Below, piece by piece: positions 17,954 to 27,197 of a stretch of DNA of 64,000 bases (its first letter is position 1; each line of letters opens with the position of its first letter). A program made the position numbers and the translations under genes. The notes below the pieces were generated by a model. That model made no database searches. It saw nothing but the letters and a program-made list of their open reading frames with translations, and was not told the origin of the DNA. The stretch is from Ostreococcus lucimarinus CCE9901. Its lineage: Eukaryota; Chlorophyta; Mamiellophyceae; Mamiellales; Bathycoccaceae. The stretch covers positions 620,001 to 684,000 of the forward strand of contig NC_009355.1 in NCBI RefSeq assembly GCF_000092065.1. Reading direction: 5' to 3'.

Positions 17954-19432
17954 ATGCGCGCGTCCGCGCGTCGCGCGCTCTCCACCGCGCGCCCCGCGCG
18001 CGCGTCCGACGTCTCGCTCGACCTCCCGCGCGTCGTCGCGGGCCAACCGACGCGCGCGACGCACCCGCACGTCATCGCGTCCGCCGCCGACCTCACGCCC
18101 GGCGTCTCGCGCGCCGAGTACGCCGCGCGCCGCGCCGCGCTCGCGCGCGCGATGCCGCCGCACAGCGCGGCCATCTTCGCCGCCGCGCCGGCGCTGCGAT
18201 GGCCCGGCACGGCGATCCCGGCGGGGAAGTACAGGCAAGACGCCGATTTCGCGTACTACACGGGGGTGACGCAGCCGGACTGCGTCGCCGTCGTCGAGCG
18301 AGGACGAACGGAGGACGACGTGCGGTACGCGCTGATCGTGCCGAAACGATGCGAACGACACGCGCAGTGGGACGGCGAGCGCATCGACGCGCGAGCGGGG
18401 GAGACGGTGTTCGGCGCGGACGCGGCGTACGAGGCGGACGAGCGAGCGGCGGCGTACGCGACGGAAGCGGTGAGAAACGCGCGAGGAGGGGTGTTCGTGG
18501 ACTTGGATAAGGTGGATGAGGACGCGAGCGTCGTGCACAGGGCTTTGGGGGCGCGCGCGCGCGGAGGCGGGGGAGGAGACGGGGTTCGACCGGTGCGCGG
18601 GATGTCGCACCGGTTGCGGTGGCGCAAGAGCGACGCCGAATTGGCGTTGATAAAAAACAGTGTAGATTTAGACGTACAGGCGTTCGTGAAAGCGTTTCAG
18701 ACGAGTCGCGCGGGAGCGACCGAGGCAGACGTCATGGCGCAGCACGAGGCGGCGTGTAGAATCGGTGGCGCCGACCGTTTGGCGTATCCATCCGTCGTGG
18801 GTTCGGGCGCGGGCGCGTGCGTCGTGCACTACCATCAGAACGATAAAATGCTCGAGGATGGAGATTTACTGTTAATGGACGCGGGATGCGAGCTCAACGG
18901 TTACGTGAGCGACATCACGCGCACTTGGCCCATAAGCGGGCGGTGGACGCAGGCGCAGCTCGACGTGTACTCGGTCGTCCTCGAGGCGCACGACGCGTGT
19001 CTGCGCGCCGCGCGCGTGGACGGCGAGACCTCACTCATGGATATCCATCGGCTCTCCATCGACGTTCTCGCCAACGGTCTCGCCAAGCTCTTACCCAATA
19101 CCTCCGCCCGCGCGCTGATTCGCTCGGGCGAGTACGCCAAATATTACCCCCACTCCGTCGGTCACTGGTTCGGCGCCGACACCCACGACGTCCCATCCGT
19201 CGCCGTGTCCACCCCGTTCGAGCGCAACGTCGCCTTCACCATCGAACCAGGTTTATATTTCTCCCCCCACGACCTCGACGTCCCCGCCGATCTCCGCGGA
19301 ATCGGCGTTCGCATCGAAGACGACTGCGTCGTCGACGCGAACGGTGCCGTCGTCGCTCTCAGCGCCGCGCTCCCCACCGATCCCGACGCCGTCGCCGCGC
19401 TCGCTTCTTCCACGTTTTTCCGCCCCGTGTAA
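17954..19432 (+). CDS. Xaa-Pro aminopeptidase, ICP55/XPNPEP3 type (mitochondrial)
   Basis: 492 aa from ATG 17954. The N-terminal ~35 residues (MRASARRALSTARPARAS) are a strong mitochondrial presequence. An aminopeptidase P N-terminal domain follows (ALRWPGTAIPAGKYRQDADF, YYTGVTQPDCVAVVE), then the pita-bread catalytic domain with metal ligands: MDAG and SDITRTWP (two Asp), HSVGHWFGADTHD (His), IEPGLYFSP and GVRIEDDC (two Glu). ICP55 trims a destabilising residue from proteins after mitochondrial processing peptidase cleavage; XPNPEP3 is the animal orthologue. Open frame extends upstream to 16376 through neighbouring genes and is spurious. It lies 146 bp downstream of the carrier on the same strand. 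Confidence 0.92.
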   Translation: MRASARRALSTARPARASDVSLDLPRVVAGQPTRATHPHVIASAADLTPGVSRAEYAARRAALARAMPPHSAAIFAAAPALRWPGTAIPAGKYRQDADFAYYTGVTQPDCVAVVERGRTEDDVRYALIVPKRCERHAQWDGERIDARAGETVFGADAAYEADERAAAYATEAVRNARGGVFVDLDKVDEDASVVHRALGARARGGGGGDGVRPVRGMSHRLRWRKSDAELALIKNSVDLDVQAFVKAFQTSRAGATEADVMAQHEAACRIGGADRLAYPSVVGSGAGACVVHYHQNDKMLEDGDLLLMDAGCELNGYVSDITRTWPISGRWTQAQLDVYSVVLEAHDACLRAARVDGETSLMDIHRLSIDVLANGLAKLLPNTSARALIRSGEYAKYYPHSVGHWFGADTHDVPSVAVSTPFERNVAFTIEPGLYFSPHDLDVPADLRGIGVRIEDDCVVDANGAVVALSAALPTDPDAVAALASSTFFRPV

Positions 19433-19818
19433 TTCGTAAGGACGCGGCGCTTCCGAAGCGGCGCGCCGCGAAACCGCCACTTGGCACCAAAGTAATTTAA
19501 ATCATAACCCACGCCGGACTGAATGCCCAGTGCGTACAGCTGGCACCGCGCCTCTTTAAATACGCACACGCCCGATTTTCATAGCTTTCCGAGCTTTCGG
19601 AACGCCGCGCCCGCCATCGCGCCATCTCACGACGCGTCGCATCCACGCGACGACGCGCGCTGAGAGTTCGCGCTCGCGCTCACGCACACGATCGATTCTT
19701 TCGCACCGATCGCGCCGCAGCACGACGAACGAACGCACCGATCGCCGTGGGAAGACGCTTCGAATCGCGACGCGCGCCGTTTCTCAGTCACCCTCACGCG
19801 TGCGATGCGCGTCGAACG
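19433..19818. other. 386-bp intergenic region with AT-rich stretch and small hairpins
   Basis: No credible protein is seen. A GC hairpin (gcgcttc/gaagcggc) sits at about 19446-19465, just after the peptidase stop. The 19490-19565 stretch is unusually AT-rich for this window and contains an imperfect inverted repeat, tgcccag...cagctggca, near 19526-19547, and TTTAAATA/ATTTAAAT blocks. It may be terminator and promoter sequence, or a small RNA; nothing decides between these. The remainder to 19818 is the leader of the next gene. Confidence 0.35.
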
Positions 19819-20620
19819 ATGGTGAGCCTGAACGCGCGACGGAACGAACGATCGAGCAGCAATAAAGCGTCAGAGATTATCAACGGATTTCTCTCTTCCC
19901 CGGTGCGAGTGTTTTATTCCATTCTCTTCATCTGCGCGCTCGAGGTGCGCGATTTCGTCGACGCGATGCGGCGCGCGCGGAATCATCGCGAAGGCGCGTG
20001 TCGCGGCGCGATCGACCGGGCTCGACGCGAGACTGACGACGCGCGCGCGTGCGATCGGTGATTACGAAGGTTTTACTCTGGTCCGTGGTTCTCGTGCCCG
20101 GGCGAACGTCGGGGGCGTGGAACGACGCGGCGAGAGCGTACTACACGCGCGAGACGGTGCGTCAACGTTCGACGCGTTTGGCGCGCGATTTGACTTGACT
20201 CGATTCGACGACGCGCGGTTGACTTTGAGGCGACTTTTGAGCGTTACGAGGCGATGGAGCGATGGAGACGGAAGCGCGCGCGATGGAACGCGATGGATCG
20301 ACACTGACGGGCGCGAACGCGGGATTTTGAACGCACAGGTGAACTTGTCGAGCGCGTACGGAGCGAGCGTGCGCGTGCCCATTCCGGCGATAGACTTGAG
20401 GAGTCTAGCGCTCGCGTGGAGACAAGAGAGTTCTTGGCAACAGAAAGCGTTGTCGGTTGTATCTACTGCGCTATTACCCAGTAAAGCGCAGCAGACGAAA
20501 CAATCGCTACAGGCACGTCTTAGACATCTAGACGAGCAGCTTTTGATCGGCGGAACGGCCGAGTCGGGGGCGAGCGAAGCGGCTGCCGCGAACGCAAAGG
20601 TTTTTTCTCTCTCCTTTTAG
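19819..20620 (+). CDS. Small single-pass membrane protein, predicted three-exon gene
   Basis: Uncertain model, product unknown. Exon 1 19819-19944, exon 2 20070-20156, exon 3 20339-20620; 164 aa. The last ~790 bases are open in one frame without any ATG, so the 3' coding part must be reached by splicing. Two GTGCGC/GTGCGT donors, two CTGAC branch motifs (20033-20037 and 20304-20308) and AAG/CAG acceptors fit the window's intron rule exactly and keep phase 0 throughout. The joined protein has a Ser/Arg-rich N-terminus, one hydrophobic helix formed across the first junction (VFYSILFICALE then VLLWSVVLV), and a soluble tail with AWRQESSWQQKAL and LRHLDEQLL, possibly coiled. An alternative donor at 19903 would give a shorter exon 1. 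No family recognised. Confidence 0.45.
19945..20069 (+). other. Putative intron 1 of the 19.8-kb gene
   Basis: 125 bp. Donor GTGCGC at 19945, branch CTGAC at 20033-20037, acceptor ACGAAG ending 20069; the branch C is 32 nt before the acceptor. Phase 0. Confidence 0.45.
20157..20338 (+). other. Putative intron 2 of the 19.8-kb gene
   Basis: 182 bp. Donor GTGCGT at 20157, branch CTGAC at 20304-20308, acceptor CGCACAG ending 20338; the branch C is 30 nt before the acceptor. Phase 0. Confidence 0.5.
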
Positions 20621-20732
20621 AGAGTGTATTCTTTGTGTATCGCTATATTGCTTTCGCTAGTCATTGACTCTAGTTTCTACAAGACAAGAACTCTTTCGTT
20701 CGTTCACGCGAACGACGAGAAATAAAACAACC

Positions 20733-21998
20733 ATGGGGAAGAAGGAAGTGTCCGCGACGACGCTGCTCGGTAGACGTGGACGGTTGACGAGACCTCGGCG
20801 ACATGGAGAGGAATATGTCGAGGTTTCTATGGCAACCGCAGCGCAATCAAGCGCATTAAAGGACATCGGACGATTTGTCCCAGTGAAGGATATCATCGCC
20901 GGTGGTTTGGCTCGAGCGGCGAGCCAAAGTACGATTCATCCTTTGGACACCGTCAAGGTGCGCATGCAAGCCACGCTCAAGGGCGTCGCCGGCGCCGCGG
21001 CGCCGACGCCTCCGAGCGTTGGTAAGTACGGAGTCGGCCTGAGTGCGGTCTCCAACGGCGCGGTCAGCCTCGGGAAGAGGTCGTTGGCGTCAGCGGCCAA
21101 GGCTGGGGCTACCAAGTTTACTTCTGAAGTAGGCATGATGTACAAGGGATGTTTCGGCGCCGCTACGGGTGCGGGCATCGCCATCGGCGCATACTTTGCA
21201 TTTTACGGCACGGCGAAGAAGCTGCTCCAAGAGAAATCCGACATGCCAGTGTCGCAGATTGCGTTTGTGGCGGGTGGTATCGGTGCCCTTGGATCTTCCA
21301 TCGTCAAGGTACCCGCCGCTGTGTGCATTCGCTCGGTACAAGCCGGTGTGTACCCGAACGTCATCGCCGCCGGCCGCAGAATCACCGCGGCCGCCGGTCC
21401 CCGGGGTTTGTTCACCGGTTACATTCCAACGCTCCTTGAAGACGTGCCCGACATGGCCGTCAAGTTTGCAGCGTATGAGACTCTTCGAACGATGCATCGC
21501 TCGTTCATGAAGAAGAGCAAGGATGAAAGTAGCACGGGTGCGGACATCGTGATGGGTCTCATCGCGGGTTCCGTCGCCGCTGCCGCGACTACTCCTTTGG
21601 ATGTGGTGAAAACCCGGATGATGTGCAATGCCTCATCTCGACCCAGCTTCGGTGGCGCCATCATGGGCGTTTGGAAGGACTCGCCTCCGGGCGTCGGTCG
21701 CGTCCGAACGTTCTTCACCGGCGTTCGCCCGCGAGCAGTCTCCAACGGTATTAACTCCGCCATCTTCTTCTGCTTCTACGAAGCTCTCCGCTCCGGTTTG
21801 GTCAAGGCCGAAACCGAACGCGAACAACAGCGTCTGCAGGAGATCAACGCGTCGAATGCGGCGATGAAGAATTCCCGCCGCGCTTACAGCGGCGTTTCTG
21901 TTGACGCCGTTCATTACTCCACGCCGTCTCATGTGGGACGCGTTACGGAGGCGAGCATGACGCTCGCGCTCGCCAAGAAAAATAGAAAGAATGCCTAA
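20733..21998 (+). CDS. SLC25-family carrier with extended N-terminus and inter-helix insert
   Basis: 421 aa from ATG 20733, which has a perfect ACCATGG context; upstream in-frame codons to 20664 are rejected. Three carrier repeats: repeat 1 has HPLDTVKVRMQ; repeat 3 has TPLDVVKTRMM; repeat 2 has VPAAVCIRSVQ, where the usual acidic residue of PxD/E is Ala. Repeat 1 carries a ~70-residue insert (SVGKYGVGLSAVSNGAVSLG...) between helices 1 and 2. LLEDVPDMAVKFAAYETLR in repeat 2 corresponds to the carrier DLPFDAIEF-type block. The long basic N-terminus suggests organelle targeting. The substrate cannot be named; SAM-carrier relatives are closest by eye. The C-terminal ~60 residues are a polar tail. 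Transcribed toward the HP30-like gene, 208 bp tail-to-tail. Confidence 0.8.
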   Translation: MGKKEVSATTLLGRRGRLTRPRRHGEEYVEVSMATAAQSSALKDIGRFVPVKDIIAGGLARAASQSTIHPLDTVKVRMQATLKGVAGAAAPTPPSVGKYGVGLSAVSNGAVSLGKRSLASAAKAGATKFTSEVGMMYKGCFGAATGAGIAIGAYFAFYGTAKKLLQEKSDMPVSQIAFVAGGIGALGSSIVKVPAAVCIRSVQAGVYPNVIAAGRRITAAAGPRGLFTGYIPTLLEDVPDMAVKFAAYETLRTMHRSFMKKSKDESSTGADIVMGLIAGSVAAAATTPLDVVKTRMMCNASSRPSFGGAIMGVWKDSPPGVGRVRTFFTGVRPRAVSNGINSAIFFCFYEALRSGLVKAETEREQQRLQEINASNAAMKNSRRAYSGVSVDAVHYSTPSHVGRVTEASMTLALAKKNRKNA

Positions 21999-22206
21999 GT
22001 ACGGTTGGCATGCTTTCTCGACCAGTTTTGTCTTGTGAATAAAAATTGAAGAGCTCTTCATGAAATGTTTTTCGTTTGATCCTTCTGCTCGACGCGCGGC
22101 GAGCCACTCGTTGTTATAAAGTTCTCGTTTCGATAATTGACAAACTAAGATGGACTACTATCGGGCGCGTCACTCATGGGATATGAACGCGACGTTCATT
22201 GCGTTT

Positions 22207-23165
22207 TCACTTGATCGGCGCATCTTGCGTCGAGTTGGCGAGCGACAAAGCCTCGGCGTGCTGGCGCGCCATGGAGGCTCGCGTGGCGTCGACGTAGTTT
22301 AAGATTTTCAATCTTGGGCCAGGAGGAATCCGCACTTCTTGCAACGCGCTGTCGTTCAGCAACAACAGCGTGTCATCCGTCAACAGCCCTTTCCGAAAGT
22401 TCTTTTCATACTTTTCCAACCCGAGCGTCGCGAGCATGTTATTCGCGTGCGCGTAGTAGTGATCCTGCGCCGCGTCCTTCCCGCTAAACATTTGTCCAAC
22501 CTTCATGAACGCCCCATTCAACAGCGCAAATAACGCACCGGTGCGCACCGCATCCGTCGCCACGCCAGCCGCGTCCTTCGGCGCTTCCCCGCCCATCGCC
22601 CCCGTGGACGACCCCGTCGCCGCGCCGACGAGGCTCAACGCGCTCCCCGCGCCGAACATCGCCATCATGGAGCCTTGAATATCCTCCACGCCGCCGCGGT
22701 ACTTTTTAATCGCCAGCGTCAATCCACCCTGCACCGCGGAGAACACCGCCAAGTTCAACGCGAGCACCTTGGGCGGTCCACTAAACGATCCTTGCGCCGC
22801 CATCGGGGGTTTATTCGGCATCGTCGCCGCCTGCGCCTCGAGCGACTTGTTCATCATCCCCAAGCCGTAGCCCAGCACCGAGCCTTGCAGCGCACCGCCC
22901 GCGGCCGTGATCCCGACCTCGACCTGCGCGCGAGTTCGCATCGTCGCATCTTTCGTCAGTTTACGCCCGCATCGCGTCGCGTCGTCGCCTCATCGCGTCA
23001 TCGCGCGTCGCTTTCTCGACGGCGGCGATCCAATCATCGTTCGACAATCATCATCGCGCGCCGTCGACGCGCGCGTCGCGTCGCGCGCACCGGGTCGGAC
23101 TGCGCCTTGAGCCACGCGTCGAAGCTCTCTTTCTTCGCCGCGAGCGTCTTGCCGAGGTCGCTCAT
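22207..23165 (-). CDS. HP30-like Tim17/22/23-family protein with SAM domain (plastid inner envelope)
   Basis: 263 aa, two exons on the minus strand: exon 1 23165-23091 (25 codons), exon 2 22923-22207. Plant HP30/HP20 proteins are inner-envelope channel-type translocases that import transit-peptide-less proteins; some are dual with mitochondria. The joined N-terminus ends FDAWLKAQSDP and continues VEVGITAAGGALQGSVLG, the PVE...GGxQG block of HP30; unspliced reading from the ATG at 22941 loses this. Glycine-rich Tim17 helices occupy residues ~25-165. A SAM domain follows: NMLATLGLEKYEKNFRKGLL, DDTLLLLNDSALQEVRIPPGPRLKIL, strikingly HP30-like. It is divergent from none; the minus-strand neighbour at 23314 lies directly upstream, 148 bp away. 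Confidence 0.85.
22924..23090 (-). other. Intron of the HP30-like gene
   Basis: 167 bp on the minus strand. Donor GTGCGC begins at 23090, branch CTGAC lies at 22959-22955, acceptor GCGCAG ends at 22924; branch C is 31 nt before the acceptor. Phase 0. Splicing restores the conserved P-V-E junction of HP30 proteins. Confidence 0.85.
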
Positions 23166-23313
23166 CGCGCGCGTCGTCGGACCCGCGCGCGCGCGAGTGT
23201 GCGGCGATCGTCCCGAGCCGCCGGCGCCGTCCAGAGGGCCGCGCCGCGACGCGGCGGTTTCGTCGTTAATGTTACACCCCGCGCGCGAGGAAACGCGGCG
23301 CGGGCGCGAAAAG

Positions 23314-23835
23314 CTACTCGCGCGTCGAAATGGCTTTTTTACGTCGCTTCTTCGCGCGGCGACCGTCGTCGTCGTCGCGCGTCGCGCCCCGGACGCGCGG
23401 CGCGGCGTCCGCCTCGGCTTCGGCTTTGGCTTCGGCGCGCGCCGCGCGCTCGCGTTTCAATCGTTTACGCTCGGCTTTGCTCATGTGCCGCTTCTCGGGC
23501 GCGAGCGCGTCGGTCGGGTGCGCTCGAGCGCGCGACGCGCGTTCGACCGCTTTTTGCGCGACGAGCGCGGCGCGACCGCTCGAGGACGCGTCGGCGTTCG
23601 CCGTCGCGCGCGGCGTCGACTCGGGCGCGCGCGAGAGCGCGCGCGCGTCGGGCCGCTTCGTCGCCCCGAGCAGGGATTCCGCGGTCATCGTCGCGCGGAG
23701 ATGTTCGAGGAGTTCTTTCTCTCGCGCGTCGACCGCTCTGGGCGCGCGCAGGCGCTCGGCCTCGGCTTCCTGACGCTCGAGCGCGGCGCGGTTGGCGGCC
23801 GCGACGGCGATTCCGGAATACTTGGCCGTGCTCAT
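23314..23835 (-). CDS. Small basic, probably nuclear/nucleolar protein, unknown
   Basis: 173 aa from ATG 23835. Not recognised. The N-terminus MSTAKYSGIAVAAANRAALE is followed by a charged helical segment (AEAERLRAP, REKELLEHLRATM), a Ser/Ala linker, and a C-terminal basic region with MSKAERKRLKRERAARAEA and GRRAKKRRKKA, both nuclear-localisation-like. Charge clusters and the KAERKRLKRE motif recall small ribosome-biogenesis or splicing accessory proteins, but nothing specific. It lies on the same strand between the TPR-DnaJ gene (187 bp downstream) and the HP30-like gene (148 bp). Composition is coding-like, with low complexity. An overlapping plus-strand frame (Ala/Arg-rich) is a shadow. 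Confidence 0.55.
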   Translation of the reverse strand: MSTAKYSGIAVAAANRAALERQEAEAERLRAPRAVDAREKELLEHLRATMTAESLLGATKRPDARALSRAPESTPRATANADASSSGRAALVAQKAVERASRARAHPTDALAPEKRHMSKAERKRLKRERAARAEAKAEAEADAAPRVRGATRDDDDGRRAKKRRKKAISTRE

Positions 23836-24022
23836 GGCGCGCGCGCGACGACGCGCGCGCTTGGTGGACGCGCCTGGTGGACCGGACGCGCGCGCGGCGG
23901 AGTGGCGCGCGGCGGCGTGGAGTGCGCGAGTCGAGCGCGGCGCGAGGGCGAGTCGTCGTCGTCGCCGCTCGGCGATGGATTTACAAAGGCGCGCGATGCG
24001 CGCGACGGTGCGCTATGAGGGT

Positions 24023-26839
24023 CTAAAAGTTCCAATAGTAATTCTTTCCGGAGGATTGCCTGTTGACGCGAGGCTTTGAACGGCGGGAATTCGGGGACAT
24101 CCACGGCGCGTCTTGGCCGAATTGGAAATCGTTCGGCGTCGGCGCGGACCAGGTGTTTGATCTCGTGAAGGAGCGTTCGTAGCTCGCGTGTCGCTCTCGT
24201 TGGGCGCGAATGCGTTCAGTTTCGTCGTACACGCGACGAAGTGCCTGGTCGCTCAACTGCGCGTTGGTTTCGCCGATGAGCTTGAAGAGACGGTCGGCGT
24301 CGTCGTGAAGTTCAGACGCCGGAGCCCACGACGGCATGTTCCGATTCGCCTTGTCTGGGTGATACTTCAGCGCCAACGCGCGATACGCCTTCTTAATATC
24401 CGTTTGCGTCGCCTTGTCTTTCAGCTCATCCAAACCGAGGATTCGATACATGTCAACCTGCGAGTTCGCCTGCGTGGTTTTGGTCGTTTCGAGCCTTCGA
24501 AGGCGATCCGTCGCCATCGCCAGAGCGTTTTTGCGCTCCTGAGCCGTGGCGAATAAGTCATATTGCGCGTTTCCGGCGATTTCGACGTACGAACGCAAGT
24601 CTCGGATCGCATCGTCCCAGCATCGAATGCTCTCGTGCAACGTCGCGCGTCTGCTCAGCGCCTTGATGTTCCAAGGATTTAACGCCAACGCTCTGCCGCA
24701 ATCGGCCAAGGCGTTGAGAAACTCGTTCAAACCTTGATACGCGGCGGCACGATTACCGAGCACGATTGAACAATACGCGGCGGCAACTGGCACCTTACCC
24801 GCGTCGAACGCGAGAGTGTAAGATGCGACGGCTTCGGCGTATTTCTCCGCGTTGAACATCTTATTGCCGTCCTCTTTACCTTTGAGCATCGTTCGCGCCA
24901 TTTCGATTGCTTCCTCGTCGACGTCGCATTCCGACACGCTTTTGACGTACTCACACGCGGCATGTGGATCCCCTTTACCCAGTAGAGCTGAAAATGTGAA
25001 CTCGGGCACCCAACCTTCCTTGGATAGGCCGAGCGTTTCGATTTCCGAGATGAAAGCGCTCGCCTCGTGGTACGCGCCGCACGCGATTAGCAGTGCCGCC
25101 TTGGCTTCGACGAACGGCTTCCCAAACTCACTCGATGAAAGCAGCGGATAACTCGACAACGCCGCGACGCTCTTGACGACTGATTCGTACGTCTCATCGA
25201 GCTTTCGCGCGCGACTGTCGCTGTAAAGCCTAGGAAGACCAGGCACACACGCTCGAAGTTTGAGCGAAGCGCCGAGCACCTTCGACAAATGTTCGGAAGC
25301 GGCTTTCGCTTCAATCTTCGCATTCTCGACATCAGCGTCCTCAGACGTCGAAAGCACCTCCAGAAAATCCATCGCGGTACCAAAGCTACCTAATTTCATG
25401 TGACACGCGGCCACGCGAAGTTGAGCACGAGTGTACGACGCATCCGCGCGAACGGCTCGCTCGCAATCGGTGAGCGCTTTGAGTATAAGAACGCGATACT
25501 CATCGTACGGCGTAGACTCGTTCGGAATCATCATCCTCGCCGCCGCTCTGTTGGTCAGTAATACTGCCGCGTCGCGACCGACAAAGGTGTCGATTTGCAC
25601 CCCCAGAGGGCTCTCGTCGCCCTTACCGGCGTTGGTTCGAGGCGCAGAGGCGAACACCATAATCGCTCTGCTATACATCTCGTCCGCTTCAACGTACTTC
25701 TCCTCGCGGTACAGCGCGTTACCTAATTGCCTGAGCCTTTCAGTCTCTTCGGAATCGCGTGAGTGAAGCGACATCTGCGATGCGGCTTGCTCGATATCCC
25801 CGACACTCACGCTCGGGCTCTCCGTCGCCGCGGCGATCGGCGGGCGTCTGTCCCGTCCGGCGCGTTGCGCGTACTTGAAACTTCGGCTGTGCTTGGCGAG
25901 CGCGGGAGAGTCATCCGCGCCCATCTTAAAATCGCCGCTCGACTTTTCCGCAGATCGCGTCGCTCGCACCGTCGGGGTCGTTTTCGTCGGCGGTGGTGCG
26001 GTGAACGTAAACTGCCTCGGCGTCGGCGCCTCAAAAATTGGCGATTGCGGTGACGTACCGAACACGCTCGCGTCACTCTTCGTCGACGCCGGCGTCTCCA
26101 CGCGTTCTACCGCGGCCTCCACGCGTAACGCACTCGCTCTACTTCTAAACGACGCGCTCTTCTTTGTTCCACTCGTCGAAGCGGCGCCCATGGTGAACGT
26201 CCTCGGCGGCGTAAACCGCGCGCCTTCGCTCGCCTCTGAATCATTCGGTGAATCCACCACCATAGGTTCCGGCGACGTCATCGGATCCGGTGACCGCGCC
26301 GGTTCCGACGCCGTATCCTTTTCAAACTCCGCGTCCAACGATCTCGCCGCTCGCGGCGCCCCCGAGTCCTCTCGCGTCAAATTTTGCTGGCTCGCGCTCC
26401 GCGCGCGCCCCGGACTCTTCTCCGGCATCGCCCGCAGCTCGAACGTCTTCACCGGGCTCTCCCGCCCCGACGACGTCGCCTCTCGTTCCAACTTCTCCGC
26501 GAACGCCCCCCAAGTCGCGCGTTCATCGCCCCCTCCGCGCTCGCTCCTCGCCGCGCTCGCCCTCGGCGTCCTCGCCGCGCCGTTCGCGCGCGCGCGAAAA
26601 CTCCGTCCCCTCTCCACCCGCGCCCGACCCGCGTCGCCCGCGCCGAGATTAAACCGCGTGAACCCATCCTCGACGTCTTTCACCGCGTCTCGCCCGCTCG
26701 TCGCCGCGCCGTCGCGCTCGGGCGCCGCGTTTTCGTCCGTCGTCGTCCCGCGGCTGGCGCTGCTTCCCCTCTCGCGTTCGTCCGTCCCTCGCGCGCGCGC
26801 GTCGACGTCTCGCGCGGGCGCGTCGCGCGGCGCGGACAT
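24023..26839 (-). CDS. TPR-repeat and C-terminal J-domain co-chaperone (DNAJC7/TPR2-like)
   Basis: 938 aa from ATG 26839; a longer frame begins at a TTG (26971), so I chose the first ATG. Residues 1-~370 are low-complexity and acidic/Ser-rich with short phosphosite-like TPP and SPE motifs. TPR arrays follow: RLRQLGNALYREEKYVEADEMYSRAI, then a second array with KGKEDGNKMFNAEKYAEAVASYTLAF, ILGNRAAAYQGLNEFLNALADCGRAL and ALSRRATLHESI. The J-domain starts near residue 797: YRILGLDELKDKATQTDIKKAYRALALKYHPDKA, with the intact HPD motif that stimulates Hsp70 ATPase. TPR plus C-terminal J matches DNAJC7, which passes clients between Hsp90 and Hsp70 in the cytosol. The long N-terminal extension is unusual. 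Confidence 0.88.
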   Translation of the reverse strand: MSAPRDAPARDVDARARGTDERERGSSASRGTTTDENAAPERDGAATSGRDAVKDVEDGFTRFNLGAGDAGRARVERGRSFRARANGAARTPRASAARSERGGGDERATWGAFAEKLEREATSSGRESPVKTFELRAMPEKSPGRARSASQQNLTREDSGAPRAARSLDAEFEKDTASEPARSPDPMTSPEPMVVDSPNDSEASEGARFTPPRTFTMGAASTSGTKKSASFRSRASALRVEAAVERVETPASTKSDASVFGTSPQSPIFEAPTPRQFTFTAPPPTKTTPTVRATRSAEKSSGDFKMGADDSPALAKHSRSFKYAQRAGRDRRPPIAAATESPSVSVGDIEQAASQMSLHSRDSEETERLRQLGNALYREEKYVEADEMYSRAIMVFASAPRTNAGKGDESPLGVQIDTFVGRDAAVLLTNRAAARMMIPNESTPYDEYRVLILKALTDCERAVRADASYTRAQLRVAACHMKLGSFGTAMDFLEVLSTSEDADVENAKIEAKAASEHLSKVLGASLKLRACVPGLPRLYSDSRARKLDETYESVVKSVAALSSYPLLSSSEFGKPFVEAKAALLIACGAYHEASAFISEIETLGLSKEGWVPEFTFSALLGKGDPHAACEYVKSVSECDVDEEAIEMARTMLKGKEDGNKMFNAEKYAEAVASYTLAFDAGKVPVAAAYCSIVLGNRAAAYQGLNEFLNALADCGRALALNPWNIKALSRRATLHESIRCWDDAIRDLRSYVEIAGNAQYDLFATAQERKNALAMATDRLRRLETTKTTQANSQVDMYRILGLDELKDKATQTDIKKAYRALALKYHPDKANRNMPSWAPASELHDDADRLFKLIGETNAQLSDQALRRVYDETERIRAQRERHASYERSFTRSNTWSAPTPNDFQFGQDAPWMSPNSRRSKPRVNRQSSGKNYYWNF

Positions 26840-27197
26840 GGCGCGACGCCGCACCGTCGACGCGCGTCGCGCGCGCGCTCGGCGCGCGTCGCGGTGTTGT
26901 GCGGACCCGCGGGCGCGCAGCGGCGCCGTAACGGCGCGAGCGCGCTGCGCCGCCGCGATAACCGCATTCAATAGTAGCGCCCGCGCCCGCGCGTCTTCGA
27001 GAGCGCGCGACGACGAGGTCGTTCATTCATTCGTTGATTATCACAGTGATCGCGCGATGTGGTGCTACATAGGTCGTGAAGCGAACGAGCGCGGATTCCG
27101 CCGCGGCTTCGTTCGCACAACCGTCTCGAATCATGAACGCTCTTCGCGTCATGTTCGATTCGGTGGATACAATCGACAGATTCGATCGGCGCGGTGA
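26840..27197. other. 358-bp intergenic region upstream of the TPR-DnaJ gene
   Basis: Between the TPR-DnaJ start and the 3' end of the DUF7726-like gene. No gene is supported. The first ~130 bp stay open in the TPR-DnaJ frame (TTG start at 26971) and may be leader sequence, or an untested 5' exon might lie here. The AT-richer part near 27020-27200 is likely the 3' flank of the gene on its right. Confidence 0.4.

Noticed and set aside
19162-19569. 135-codon minus-strand frame overlapping the ICP55-like gene end.
   Set aside because: Most of it is antisense to conserved peptidase codons; the remainder has no recognisable domain.
22939-22941. ATG of the unspliced HP30-like reading frame.
   Set aside because: It lies in the intron between branch and acceptor; the spliced form restores the conserved PVE block.
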